DNA from: Diphasiastrum complanatum
Lineage: Eukaryota; Streptophyta; Lycopodiopsida; Lycopodiales; Lycopodiaceae
Direction of reading: 5' to 3'
NCBI GenBank assembly: GCA_029204225.1
Contig: CM055092.1
Location: forward strand, 25,462,288 to 25,526,287
DNA: 64,000 bases
Positions within the stretch are counted from its first letter, which is position 1; every line of letters starts with the position of its first letter. A model generated the notes under the pieces. It ran no database searches. It saw only the letters and a list, made by a program, of their open reading frames with translations, and was not told the DNA's origin. A program made the position numbers and the translations under genes. Positions 1 through 11,430 of the stretch are shown piece by piece.

Positions 1-301
1 TGTTACTAGATTCATAGATTGATTTTAAAGACTCCCAAGCCTCTTTAGCACTAGAACATGCTGATACTTCTCTCAACAAATCATTGCTCACATTCATCTT
101 CACACAATGAAGTGCAAGTCTAGATCTCTTCTTGTATCTAGCTAACTCTTGTGCACCTAGAGGTTCATCTTCATCTTCAATCAAGAACTCATGAAGGTCT
201 TGGAGCACCAAGAGTGACTCCATGCTAACCTTCCAACTAGCATAATTTGTAGAATTCAATCTCTCACTATCTTCTAGAAGGTATGCTCTAGCAGATCCCA
301 T
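1..301 (-). CDS. Copia gag, N-terminal part (element A), cut by window edge
   Basis: Read on the minus strand from the ATG at 301-299, the frame is open for 100 codons to the window edge. It shows a Copia gag start: a short leader, then NSTNYASWKVSMESLL, a long helix-rich stretch, the conserved KMNVSNDLLREV block and AKEAWESLKSIYES. This is the DUF4219/UBN2 region of Ty1/Copia capsid proteins. It is clearly related to the gag at 61864-63090 (NYSTWKVRMES, KMNVTNELLMEV, LEAWEALKKLYES) but is not the same copy. No stop is seen in this part. The protein would package element RNA in cytoplasmic virus-like particles. The remainder of the element lies to the left of the window. Confidence 0.85.
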   Translation of the reverse strand, partial: MGSARAYLLEDSERLNSTNYASWKVSMESLLVLQDLHEFLIEDEDEPLGAQELARYKKRSRLALHCVKMNVSNDLLREVSACSSAKEAWESLKSIYESSN

Positions 302-345
302 CTTACTAGTGACTTCTACAAACAAGAAATAAATTTGATTGACTT

Positions 346-665
346 GAAACTCACAAAGGTCTCACACTTGCAATCACTCAAATTTGATTTCTAATCCAGC
401 AAATGGACTTATAATCACAGTCTCACTCTCTCACACAGCTGGAATGAAGATAAGATGAAGTGAAAACTACTTTCAAACAAATCTTGCCAAGAAATGGATT
501 TGATTGTCTCTAGAAACTCACTAAGGTCTCTCTCTTGTAGTTTTTCACTCAAATTAGATTTCTAATCCAACAAATGGACTTATAATCTCAGATCTAGCAC
601 TCCCTCACAAAGTTAGAATGAAGATAAGATGATGTGAAATCAACTTACAATCAAATCTTGCCAAT
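346..665 (-). repeat. Two-copy tandem duplication in the leader of element A
   Basis: Between the primer site and gag, a block of about 167 bases is present twice (about 346-512 and 513-665). Both copies share GAAACTCAC.AAGGTCTC, GATTTCTAATCCA.CAAATGG, GAATGAAGATAAGATGA and AAATCTTGCCAA. The rest of 302-1087 is AT-rich leader without a convincing ORF. Confidence 0.8.
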
Positions 666-1087
666 TTTGGCTATTTTTGGACAAAAAAATGACTTAATCT
701 CTTTCTTCCTTCTTGGTGTACTTTCAAGACCCGTTTTTAACCCTAATAGGATTTGAACTCAGCCTAGATTAATTAGATTCCATGAAACAAATTCAAATCT
801 AATCAATGGCAAATGATCTTGGTAGATTATCCTAGGATCTCCACCAAAAATTACACCAACAGCTCACAAATTTAATTTTATTTCGGTCAAATGAATACCA
901 TGCATTAAATGCAGGTTCAGAGGTGCACACACATGTGGACAGTATGGATTTGGACCCCTACCAAGTTTGGGATCAAATCTCCTCACCAAAATCAAGATTC
1001 TAGCTTGCCCTCTCAATACTAGTTTTTAGCACCAGAACTTGCAAAAAATGGATTTGCATTAGATCAATGGCTTATGCTCTTGTACTT

Positions 1088-1100
1088 GGCTCTGATACCA
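1088..1100 (-). other. Primer binding site of element A
   Basis: The minus strand reads TGGTATCAGAGCC directly after the LTR end. This is the classic plant Copia primer site complementary to the 3' end of initiator methionine tRNA, with no mismatch to the usual form. Confidence 0.92.
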
Positions 1101-1799
1101 TGTGAAAGTACTGTACTTTAGGACCATAAATGGATCTACAAAAGATCTACAAGAGTGATTGGATGCTTGCTTAACAATCTATCAAAAAACTAGACACAAA
1201 AAAGTTGATCTAGATTGGCAATTTGACAAACAACAAGCATTCACAATCAAAAGCATTGATCAACATTGAAATCCGAGCCCACACATGTGTAATATAGGTT
1301 GTAGTACGGCCTTCAACCTGAGAAACAAGTAGAAATTGATTTGGTTTCATCTGGATCACAAAAACTCAATGTACATAATGAACTAGCTTGAGATTGCCAA
1401 TGAGCTCCAAAATTTTTCTATCTTCTCACTATGGGAGCTTGGAATACATAGCAGATCGACTTCCTTTCTGAAATTAGGTGGATTTCCAGCATGTAATAAG
1501 GAAGTTAACTCACCCTCCTTGCCCTTAAATGAAACCCTAGCTAGATCCTAGATTTATGCTTGGTAGGTAACTAGTTGGTCAAATTTTCACCTTAAACTTA
1601 GGTGTAGGTCCTATAAAGTAGGGACGACCACCAAATAGACATGACCAACTCTCTTGACTTGACCTAACCTACATTAGGATGGGTTTCCCATGTGGCATCA
1701 TGGCCTCATATGTGCGGGACCCACTTGTGTACACAATTTACACTATTCTACATGGTTTTTGATCAAGCTAGATTTGCCAATTTTTGGCAATTCTTCACA
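1101..1799 (-). mobile_element. 5' LTR of Copia element A
   Basis: The minus strand starts TGTGAAGAATTG at 1799 and ends ACTTTCACA at 1101, next to the primer site. This gives a 699-bp LTR with a 6-bp terminal inversion (TGTGAA/TTCACA). The outer boundary is set by the point where flanking sequence stops matching the leader of the related element at 61.7 kb. The next five bases on the right (1800-1804) are the likely target duplication; the partner lies outside the window. Confidence 0.8.
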
Positions 1800-2245
1800 A
1801 AATCTTGATCAACCTATGATCTATCCTCAATCTAATGATTCTTTCCACTTACTAAGATTAAAACACAATCAAATAAAGTTTAGTAACCTCACAAACTAGA
1901 GATCCTATCAAAATTAATGTTTTGACAAAATCACAAAAAATTGAATATCTCAAATTCTACATGCAATTTCTAAAAACTTGATATATATTCTTGTAGCCTC
2001 CAATGAGACCTTCCTAATGCACCAAAAATCATATAATTTATGTAAACCAAGTGTGAAATCATAATTGACCAATTATATGAACTTATATTGAGTTTTGGCC
2101 TACAAAAGATCAATTCTACATATGCAAAAATGCAAATTTTTTAGTAGAAATCAATCTAGCATGCTCTAGCAATGGTAACTCCTCCCAATCTTTGATAAAG
2201 ATGGTGGATAATTTTATAACCTGAAACACAAGAGCTCTGATACCA
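1800..2245 (-). mobile_element. Leader and primer site of Copia element B, interrupted by element A
   Basis: On the minus strand, 2245-2232 reads TGGTATCAGAGCTC, a Copia primer site. The sequence that follows matches the leader of the element at 61345-61790 almost continuously (AGCATGCTAGATTGAT, TTCAATTTTTTGTGATTTTG, AGATTGAGGATAGATCATAGG). The match stops at 1800, where the LTR of element A begins. Element A therefore inserted into the leader of element B, and the B gag is not in this window. Confidence 0.85.
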
Positions 2246-2871
2246 TGTGAAGGATTTTAGATCATTCAAGATCCAATCCATGTCCCTGATCCTTGGTTAC
2301 AAAAAGGAGCAAACCAACAATCCTGCCAATGCAGGAAAATCAGCATCTACATACAAAATGAGATGCAAACTCTAAGAGATACTGATCAAACATGAACCAA
2401 AACATAAATTATAGTTTTTTTTTCCATACAATTATAGTACCCTACTATATTTCACATGTGTGGAACTGAAAATAGCAAAATATGAGCATTTTAGACACAA
2501 GATTGCAAGATATCATCAAGAGAGTGCGCCAATGAGTAGTAGAACCCAAAGAGAACCATGTATAATGATGAAATGAGAGAGAGAAGAGAGAAGATATGTC
2601 TCTCCATGAGTTACATCCTTTATAACAGGTCCAAAGCCTATTTGGCCACTTGGCTTTCCCTCCAAAATTTAAACCCTACTATTTTTGGGTCTAGACATTT
2701 GAATCTCTCTCAAACTTGACTAACAACTTTTCCACACTTTCAAAAAGTTTTTATTGAATGTATTTTAAACTAATATAACTTCAAAAAGTTTATCTCTATA
2801 TCTAAAATGAGTTTTGGCCTCATATTGACAATTTACCAAAATAACTACTAAACTTGTTGAAATCTCTCACA
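2246..2871 (-). mobile_element. 5' LTR of Copia element B
   Basis: On the minus strand the LTR runs from TGTGAGAGATTTCAAC (2871) to AAATCCTTCACA (2246), 626 bp. It matches the 655-bp LTR at 60676-61330 along its length, including the TATAAA.GATGTAACTC promoter-like part and the TTTCATTTCATCAT region, but with many substitutions and small gaps. It is an older copy of the same family. Confidence 0.88.
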
Positions 2872-3143
2872 TATCTTACAGAATAATTTGTACAAAACCA
2901 AATGAATTTACTTAGTACATGTACAGTCAAAACTTGCTTGCAATACAAAATACATTACAAGATAGAAAATATTTTAATTATCTTTACCCAAATAAAGATG
3001 TACCACTTGTGTTAAGGTTTAATAAAAACAACGTTGTAGCCAAACGAGAAGTCTTCACTCCATTCAGGCTTAGACAAAGAATCATAGAGATTTTTGGACA
3101 TATGTACAGTATGCAACATTTTTTTTTTCATTTCCAAACTGTG
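2872..3143. other. No feature recognised
   Basis: This is AT-rich sequence between LTR B and the first minus-strand ORF. A short plus-strand frame (2919-3269) runs through it into the minisatellite and has no recognisable motif. Confidence 0.5.
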
Positions 3144-3461
3144 CTAAAATGCGTCCAAGTCTTGTTCTTTTATCAAAGGAGTAGAGGACGTGGAGGGATC
3201 AATGGGAGGAGTAGAGGACGCGGAAGGACCAATGGAAGGAGTAGAGGATGTGGAAGGATGTTGAAGTAGTGTGGTGGAGTGAATAGAATCAACGTGAGGT
3301 GTATAGTGACTAGTGACATCATGGATATTTTCGTCATCAACTAGGGCATCATCTAACGCCAAAGAAGATCCAAAATCAATGTCCCTATTTTTCTTTGTAA
3401 GATCATCAATTATGCAGTGTGACACCAAACAACATCTCTGCAAAAGTGAAAAACTACACAA
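3144..3461 (-). CDS. Hypothetical Ser/Thr/Pro-repeat protein fragment
   Basis: This is an open minus-strand frame of 105 codons. Its first half has acidic segments (DIDFGSSLALDDALVDDENIHD). Its second half is a threefold repeat of a ten-residue unit, PS(T/A)SSTP(S/P/L)I(G/D), encoded by a 30-bp minisatellite at about 3173-3262. The start is arbitrary, because an intron boundary could lie upstream. I do not recognise the family. Low-complexity linkers like this occur in transposon-encoded DNA-binding proteins, but nothing here proves that. The opposite strand is also open through the minisatellite, as expected for a 3n repeat, so coding status is uncertain. Confidence 0.35.
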   Translation of the reverse strand: MCSFSLLQRCCLVSHCIIDDLTKKNRDIDFGSSLALDDALVDDENIHDVTSHYTPHVDSIHSTTLLQHPSTSSTPSIGPSASSTPPIDPSTSSTPLIKEQDLDAF

Positions 3462-4636
3462 ATGTTAGATGTCTTTTTCATCAAAAATCAATTTGTCTAA
3501 TAATTATCAATACTAAACCATTAAATTGCTACAAGAAAGAAAACTTAATATACCTCTGCAACTGCAGACTATTCCTCCACATGTTCTCCATACTCCAAAA
3601 TATGTTTTGTTACTATTTGTCTCGTTCGAATTTTTAATCCTTTACATTGTTTGCATTTACAATATGTCTTCTTGTCATACTCTCTTTGATACTATTGCAA
3701 TGACAAAATGATAACAAATGATTAAATTTATGTTACAATCTCATGTACATGAAAATCAATGAATTTACATTTCAATATGTGCAAACTACAAATACATCGT
3801 ACCTTCGCTGGATCCCACGTAACTTGAGTGCCTGAACTTGACGATGAAGATTCTTTGAACAATCTATCAAATTGTGCCATTTTTCGTCGGTTCTTGCTTT
3901 TGTGATAACTTATGATCCTCTGTTCCTTTTTGCTATCTCATGGAGGTGTATCAATTCTTCGACTAAAAATTAGAAATAAAGAAAATAAGAATGTACTCAA
4001 TATTTCTCAACTTAAAGATATTGCAAAAGGAAAAAATCATATATAAATGAAGAACTAAAGGAGCAAAATTTGATTACCTTATGAAACTATAATTGAGAGT
4101 CCTAACTGTGAAAAATAGGATAGTTCTAAAACATGAGCATTAGGTGCCCAAAAAGACAAAGCCCCATGTATGGCATGATGCTATGATCCTAGAATATAAT
4201 GCATTGATTGAAAATCATATATGAATCTTGGTAAATTTTCCACTTTCAATCTTAAAATCTATAGTCTATATCCTACATCCAAAAACCCTACATCCTATAC
4301 CCTAAAAGCCGAATTCTGTAACTTGAATCCTACATCCAAAAACCCTACATCCCAAACGCACGACCTTGAATCCATTCTACATATGGAATTAGATCAGTTG
4401 GTAAAGGTATGATTCCAAGTGTTTGCAAAAAAGAAGCAACCATATTACTGCAGCACTTCAAATTGAAAGGTCTGCAATTGTATCGAGGCAAAACACACCT
4501 TTCAACATATATGTTTGTCGTCGTTTTTATCCCAAGAGGATAACAACGCTCATATTTCTCAGTTTGGCTATGGACTTCTTTAGAAAATCAGATTCAGTTG
4601 AATCCAACTGTGCCAAACGTCTTGGTGCAGACACAT
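3462..4636. other. Mostly unassigned; one possible short exon at 3804-3880 (-)
   Basis: The minus strand at 3880 opens with ATG and reads a short peptide with MAQFDRLFKESSSSSSG and TWDPAK, followed at once by GTACGA, which could be a splice donor. A Ser-rich start followed by a W.PAK motif recalls the N-terminus of plant Myb/SANT-like proteins of Harbinger elements, but no following exon was found. A duplicated phrase (CCTACATCCAAAAACCCTACATCC) occurs at about 4270 and 4330. Nothing else is recognisable. Confidence 0.3.
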
Positions 4637-5278
4637 CTACAATATTTTCAAGCACCTCTTATTTGAAATTTTTTTTTTTGGTTGGTCACTCATTTTTCCT
4701 CTCGAAATAGTAGCTTTTTTATTGTTTTCCCAAAGTTCATGTTTGGTTGTCTTATTTTTTTCAGCTAAGATAGCCAAATCTTTCTTATTCATTGCAGCAC
4801 GAACATTTTTTAATCCATCTCTGATATCGCTATGAGATAATGTCGAAATGCCACAATCTAAACTCCATCCCAAAGTCGCACATGATGGTTTAGATTGATC
4901 TTCTATGAGATTCATCAAGTTCATATTGTATGAACATACTAGCCCGTAATTATCCATGATGATGTTTTTTGATGATACCACAAGAAGTTTCAATAATGCA
5001 CTTCCTTTCTCATCAATTGCCTCACTTAGGTCCAAAATAATACCCACTGTTCTAATCTTCCCTTTAGCAATATCACAAACTAACAAACAAAGCTCATACT
5101 CCATTTTACCAGACAATAATTCCATTTCCATACACCACTGAAATTTCTTAGTGACAACAAACTTTTGATTAACTATTACAGTGGTTGGACGCAAAGATTG
5201 TTCAGCTCCAGTTTCTAACATGATATTGGCAATATCTTCAATAGTATTTGCTCCTGTACATTTTGAAAAAATAAGCAT
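4637..5278 (-). CDS. Hypothetical protein (exon-like), family unknown
   Basis: This is the longest non-transposon-like ORF of the left part: 213 codons on the minus strand. A splice acceptor-like TGTACAG precedes codon GCA of GANTIEDIANIM at about 5254, so the first eight codons may be intron. The composition is that of a globular protein: hydrophobic blocks (ELCLLVCDIAKGKIRTVGI, ALLKLLVVSS), a conserved-looking SLDCGISTLSHSDIRDGL, and a basic Lys-rich tail. No membrane segment is obvious. I do not recognise the domain and assign no function. The long open frame without simple repeats favours a captured or decayed host gene exon or an accessory transposon ORF. Confidence 0.45.
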   Translation of the reverse strand: MLIFSKCTGANTIEDIANIMLETGAEQSLRPTTVIVNQKFVVTKKFQWCMEMELLSGKMEYELCLLVCDIAKGKIRTVGIILDLSEAIDEKGSALLKLLVVSSKNIIMDNYGLVCSYNMNLMNLIEDQSKPSCATLGWSLDCGISTLSHSDIRDGLKNVRAAMNKKDLAILAEKNKTTKHELWENNKKATISRGKMSDQPKKKISNKRCLKIL

Positions 5279-5900
5279 ATATTATAAATATTACTCAAAT
5301 TCATATTTCAATGAATGTATAAATAATACAAATTATCTACAAAATGAATTTCAATATTACAATCAACTCACAATAACCTAAAAAAACAATAGTACTAATA
5401 ACTTGTAAATAATAAAAACTATTCATCAAATAATTCAATCAACAAAAACTAATTTCTCACCAAATCACATGTTAGTCATCAAGAGGAAAAAAATATTATC
5501 TAGCAATTGTCAAAATCGAGTATACTATTTACAAAAATAGGACAATAGCACATGTGCACAACATCATATCGTAGACCATCTCAAAAGACATTAGTTAAAT
5601 ATTTTATAGCGTAGTTGTTCTAAATCCTTGCTATCTACTTTGTTCCTACACTATCTATATGTTTTGGTAAAAATTATTTGTGAAACTCAAAAAACTCATC
5701 AACACGAACCAAGTTTAAGTTGAGAATCATGTTAAAAAATACTCAACAAATATGCAATGAAGCATACCGAACTCAATCAAATCCTTGACAGGTGTACTAT
5801 GCCATGAAACAACTCACTGAAAATTATATTGAACACGACTCAAACTTCATTAACTTGAATTATCTAGATATTCTAAATCATTCACAAGTGTACTATGCCA
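5279..5900. other. No gene recognised
   Basis: This is AT-rich sequence without a usable ORF. From about 5700 it grades into the degenerate tandem array to the right (GTACTATGCCATGAA phrases at 5797 and 5889). Confidence 0.5.
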
Positions 5901-8430
5901 TGAAGCTTATGTACACCTATTTGGGTAGACTTCAATCAACCTCAACTCGAGCCTAGTTAGTATTTCTATCTTCAATAAATTTTTGAACTCGAGAAGCCTA
6001 GACTAACTGAGAATGTATCCGCAACTCAATTCAAACCTCATTGAGGAGTCATAAATTAGCCTAGACTTTAAATCGATTTAATGTATTGTTCAAGTTATTA
6101 CTGTTGTAGGTTGAGCCTGACCTCGAACCAAGTTCGAGCTGAGAAATCTCACCTTCAACATAATTTGATGATAGTCAACATGAACCAATCGAATTCTAAA
6201 ATAAGTTTTGTAATCATATTAGGTCTAAGTTTAGATATCTCAACTCGAACATGGTTCGAGATGAGGCCCTTCAAATAAGCTCAAATTATGTGAGTGCACT
6301 TAGAAATTGAAGAGCCTCAACTCGAATTGATAAATCTTCAATTTGACCTTAATTTACTGGCAAATATCATATCTCTATAAATTAACTCGTTTACATGTGT
6401 AGTATGCAATAAAGCATACTATGCAACAAGCTTTGAGTCATTAAATCATGTCTATATGATGAAGCATACACAACAACTATGCAATGAAGCATACTGAACT
6501 CAAACTCAACATGAACCTGGTTCGAGTTGAGAGTCTTCAAACGACTCATTAATAGGTGTACTATTATGCAATGAAGCATGATCACTTATAATTGTCATGA
6601 ACACAACTAGAACTTTGTTATCTAGAATTATCTATTTGATATGTATACTTATTGATGAGACTTAATGGACTTGGTTCATAGTTAAAGACCAATCCCATTC
6701 ACTGCTATAGCTTGAACTTCTCTCAAGATATAACTCGAATTCAAGGTACATTCAAGATTGTTTATACATCATCAAATTCATTGAATGCTCAGCTTCAACT
6801 CAAACTAGGTTCGAGTAGACAAGTCTCATTTCAACTCCATCAAAGACCCAACTATAGACACCTTTCCACAAAAACTCACTACCATGAATCACTTATCAAC
6901 TAACCTAAACCTGAAAAAGTAACCTAACATCAAACTTTATTGCATATGAATAAAATTGAACCAATCTGTTTCCAATATAATATTTGTAGTCAAATTAGGA
7001 CAAAGTGTAGATATCTCAACTCGAACTTGGATTGAGTTGAGACTCTAATTATGTGAGTGCAGTTTGAAATTGAAGAGCCTTAAGTCTAACAAGATTCAAG
7101 TTGAGAATAGTTCACTTTGGCCTTTATTTATTGCAAATATCATATCTTTATAAATTTAACATGTTTACATGTGTATTGTGCAATAAAGCATACTCAGTTG
7201 TACTCAAACTTGTTCTCGAGCTCACCTCAACTCGAACCTGGTTCGTGTTCTTGTCTCCAATAAACTCAACATGACAAGACTTGAGTGACTCAACAAAACT
7301 ACCTCTCAAACTAGGACTCGTAGTCAAACTTGATCTCCACTTGAACAAGATTAGAGTCCTCAACTTGAGATTGTTATGAGTTCTTGTCTTTCTTCACACA
7401 CAACTGGAGCTTGCTGGCTCGAGTTGGCAAGACTTCAGTTGGCAAGGAGTCAAACTCAACTCACCTCAACTCCACCTTGATTTGAGTTCAATAAAGTAGA
7501 TCCTACAGGACTAAATTGAACGAGAATCTATCATCAACTAAACTCAAACCTTGTTCATCAATCAACCTAGACTTTTATCCCATTTAATCTATAGCTCAAA
7601 TATTGTGGGGTGAGATTGAACTCGAACCAGGTTCAAGCTGAGAAATCTCAACTTCAATCTAATTTCATGATATCTTGATCATGATCTTGAATTGGAATTG
7701 GACTCTAAACTAAATCTAAACTTCACCCTGAAGAAGAAACTTCACATGAAATTTTACTGAATATGAATCAACCTGAACCAATCTATTTCTAATATAATCT
7801 TTGTAGTAAAATTAGGTAAATGTAGATTGCTATCAGTTTCTGTCTTTCTTCACACACAACTCGAGTCTAGCTTGAGTTGGCAAGACTTCAGCTGGCAAGA
7901 ACTCGAACTCAACTCAACTCATCTCACCTCATCTCCACTCAACCTTAATTCGAGATCAATAAAGTAAACCTTACAAGACTAAACTAAACAAGAATCTATC
8001 ATCAACCCAACTCGAACCTTGTTCATCAATCAACCTAGACTCGAACCAGGTTCGAGTTGAAAAATGTCAACTTCAATCTAATTTTATGATATATCTTGAT
8101 CATGAACTTGAATTGGAATTGGACTTCAAACTAAATCTAAACTTCACCTAAAATTTTACTGAATTTGAATCAATCTGAGCCAATCTATTTCTGATATACT
8201 CTCTGTCATCAAATTGGGTAAGTGTAGATATCTCAATTCGAAAGTGGTTTCTAAACAAACAAGCTCAAAATATGTAGGTGCAGTTTGAAATTGAAAAGCC
8301 TCAACTTGAACCAGGTTCGAGTTGAGAAACTTTCACTTCACAATTTAATTTACTGAAAAAAATTATATCTATATAAATTTAAGTCGTTAACATGTGTACT
8401 ATGTACTAAAACATACTCAGCTCAACTACA
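5900..8430. repeat. Degenerate long-period tandem array
   Basis: Long blocks recur in the same order. The block starting near TCAAATTAGG...GTAGATATCTCAA and running through GAAATTGAAGAGCCTCAACT to ACATGTGTA.TATGCAATAAAGCATAC is found at about 6207-6420, 6984-7195 and 8206-8415. The block from TCTTCACACACAACT through CAAGACTTCAG.TGGCAAG to GAATTGGAATTGGACT is found at about 7380-7715 and 7845-8130, with an older trace at 5985-6200. There is no coding potential beyond chance. The units have diverged by many substitutions and gaps. Confidence 0.8.
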
Positions 8431-10690
8431 CAAACACAACACTAAGCTCCCAAGCTAAACTATGAACTTCAATAGCCCAAGTGTGCTACTTCCAATTCAA
8501 ATTTCGAAGCCCACCCATATTCCAAGTTGAACTGATCAATAGCCCATATGTTGTACCTCGAATTCAAATTTAGAACCGCACCCATAACCAAGGCAGCTCT
8601 CTTGGAGAAGTCGCTTCATATGTATTGTGTAGGCAATTAATCGATATTTGTAGACATTTTTTTTTGAACCATATTAGATTGTAGTCCTTATCTCTATATT
8701 CCCAATTTCTAATTCAGATTTGGCTTGTGCACCAAAAGTATTTATTTTAGCCAAAGTCTTGGGTTATTTCATTTTAAGCTATTTCTCTGAAACCATATAT
8801 GAAGGTAAGCAAGCCATATCTCTATCAGCTTTTGGAGTACTTGATTTTGCTACAATCATCATAGCTTCATGAGATTATGGAGTACTTGATGTTGCTATGG
8901 TCGATTCCATTCTATTTTCCTTTGAGATCTTCTGATTTAGAAACATGAATGAAAACACTTATCATTAAAAAAGACCTGATAGTACTACTTAGTGAATCAA
9001 TAAACCGTCAAAAGAAGAAATATATAGGAAACTTATATAGCATATATTCTTTGACATTGATCATTTGATTTGTTTCAAATGTATGTTTTTTATAACTTTA
9101 TATTTGTATAATAACAAGAACTTAACTTGGGAATAAACACTTAATACTTTTGGTTTCAATATCTATTAAAATATTAAAAAAATATAGTTTGTGTATTTTA
9201 GATTACTTTGTTTCTGTAGATCCTATTCTTTAAAGTCTCATAAGGAGTTATGTTGAAACCTCACATTTAGTAATCAGATCTTCAGTATATAAAGGAAAAT
9301 GTAAAATTTCCATGAATGTGTAATTCCATTCAATTTCTAGTTGAAGTTCAAATCCTGATTGAATGAATGTATGACAAACATACATACCATGAATCTAGTT
9401 CAATGTAAAAGACTACACCTCTTAGGAGAAAAGCTTTGTCATGTCTTCTTCAAGCTGTGAATCCATCTTGTTAGCATTGCTAGAAAAAAATGATTCTTCT
9501 AACTTGAACCAGGTTTGAGTTTGAAGTATCTACATGACAGCAAGAAGTTCTTGGCTCCATCAGAATAGTGTCCCTACGACTGAAACCTAGTTGAACTTGT
9601 GTTGCTGTTTTTAAAAACTATCTATATATTTATTACATCAAACATTGGATACAATAGTGTGCCTTTAACTTGAACCTAGTTCGAGTTGTGAATCAAAACA
9701 TGCTAGTATTGCTAAAAAAACACTGTAACACCAACTAAAAATATTATTTTCAGATTATTGGAAGGATATGAATTTACTATATCCCATATTTTGAGGTGCT
9801 TAGGTGGTTCAGCAGTTCAAGATTCCTGATTTGGATCGAGGAATGAACAAGAGAATTTGATTTCTCCTAACTTGAAATAGACTAGAGTTGTGAGTGTTCA
9901 TGTGGCATTCAAAGTTCTTTCTCACAAACATGACTAAATGATTATGTAAATTGAACATTTTTTTATTGATTTTAGTCTGTGTGTGGATTTTATTCTTTAA
10001 GGTCCATACAAATTTATATTGAAATCTCACATTATTATTTTTTTCTATCAACCCCCCCTCTTTAATATATCAAACATAATGTACAATTACCATGAATGAG
10101 TGGAGTATTCTTTAAAGTCCCATAAGGAGTTGTAGTGAAACCTCACATTTGGTAATCAAATCTTTAGTATATAAAGGAAAATGTACAATTTCCATGAATA
10201 TGTAATTCCATTCAATTCCTAGTTGAAGTTCAAATCCTGGTTGAATGAATGTATGACAAAAATACATACCTTGAATCTAGTTCAATGTAAAAGACTACAC
10301 CTCTTAGGAGAATAGCTTTGTCAATAAGACATGGTTTAAGACTTCTTCAAGCTGTGAATCCATCTTCTTAGCATTGCTATAAAAACATGATACTTCTAAC
10401 TCAAAACAGGTTCGAGTTTGAAGTATCTACATGACATCCATAAGTTCTTGGCTTGAACATAATAATTCTAACTCAAAACCAGGTTCAAGTTTGAAGTATC
10501 TACATGACATCCAGAAGTTTTTGGCTTGAACATAACTGGTGTTTGGAGTGATTGGAATATTGTCTCTGCAAATCAATCCTAGTTGAACTTGTGTTGCTAT
10601 TTTTAAATACTATTTGTAGATTTATTACATTGAACATTGGATACAATAGTGTGCCTTTAACTCGAACTTGGTTTGAGTTGTGAATCAAAA
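6120..10690. repeat. Dispersed palindromic motif, type 1 (AACTCGAAC-N3-GTTCGAGTT)
   Basis: At least sixteen recognisable copies of a palindrome with 7-9-bp arms CTCGAAC/GTTCGAG and a 3-nt spacer lie in this interval. Good copies are at 6242-6262 (spacer ATG), 8039-8057 (spacer CAG) and about 8302-8323. Others lie near 6121, 6510, 6795, 7020, 7226, 7620, 9500, 9667, 10396, 10470 and 10660. They occur in both the 5.9-8.4 kb array and the 9.2-10.7 kb duplication, often followed by TTGAG or TTGTGAA. Function is unknown. Confidence 0.75.
8431..9220. other. No feature recognised
   Basis: This is AT-rich spacer between the two arrays. A short repeated phrase (GAGTACTTGATTTTGCTA / GAGTACTTGATGTTGCTA at about 8837 and 8880) is the only structure seen. 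Confidence 0.5.
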
Positions 10691-10700
10691 CATGCTAATA
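9228..10700. repeat. Direct duplication, unit about 870 bp
   Basis: The sequence from ATTCTTTAAAGTC.CATAAGGAGTT through TTCAGTATATAAAGGAAAATGTA, GAATGTATGACAAA.ATACATACC and GACTACACCTCTTAGGAGAA to GAACATTGGATACAATAGTGTGCCTTTAACT is present at about 9228-9720 and again at about 10104-10690. The second copy has an internal 65-bp duplication around 10395-10530 (CATGACATCCA.AAGTT.TTGGCTTGAACATAA twice). A partial third trace lies at about 9980-10090. No ORF is convincing. Confidence 0.82.
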
Positions 10701-10894
10701 TTACTAAAACAAAATGTAGTATCAAAAGTGTGGTTCAAATGTTTCTTTTGGATGATAAGGTCCACAAGAGAGCCCAAATGCCGCAGGGAGGGAGCATGTG
10801 GTGACACTCTGGAATAGGATATAATTGTACAGTTCGGGAGTTTTGATTAGCACTCTATTATGTTCTCTTTTTGTTTTCTCTTCCTGTGTGTTTA

Positions 10895-10911
10895 AGGTTT
10901 AGGGTTTAGGG
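10895..10911 (+). repeat. Telomere-like TTTAGGG run at the palindrome end
   Basis: Two to three TTTAGGG-type units occur here (GGTTTAGGGTTTAGGG), followed by a GT-rich stretch. The reverse complement (CCCTAAACCCTAAACC) is at about 21407-21422, and a further copy is at about 21888-21905. It is far too short for a telomere tract. It could be a telo-box or a chance relic inside the repeat. Confidence 0.6.
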
Positions 10912-11430
10912 TGTGGGTGTGTGTGTGTGCATGTGCATGTAAGTATGATGCCATTTGTTTATGTTTCATGGGTACTAGTTCATGCTATCCTAGTTCATAG
11001 TATCCTGATTTATGTTTTATGCTTACTAGTTCATGCTACTCTAATTTGTAGGATCTTGATTTATTCATGCTACTTTAATTTGTAGGATCTTGATTTATGT
11101 GTTATGTATAAGTTATGCTTCATTGTTAGGCTTTTTCCTCACCATGGGATCAACATAGGGAATAACTTAACAGGGTGCAACACTTCCAATATCATGCTAC
11201 TACGAGAATGGCTATACATGTCTCAAACTCTATTCTAACTAGCGATCCCAGACACGTTTTATCAACCAAACCGTACCTTCACAGTTAATAGAGGGTCTCC
11301 TATCCTCTAGAGACATAACTTATGAAGGGGTATACAATCACTCTCAATCACATTTCTATCTCATTTGCCTATGGAACTCATTAACTACTCACCAATCATA
11401 CTCGTCGAAGTTCTCTCTCTCTGAGCCATC

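Noticed and set aside
10895-10911. Possible telomere or interstitial telomeric array
   Set aside because: Only two to three units; mirrored by the palindrome and present also in the duplicated end, so it is a short motif inside a repeat.
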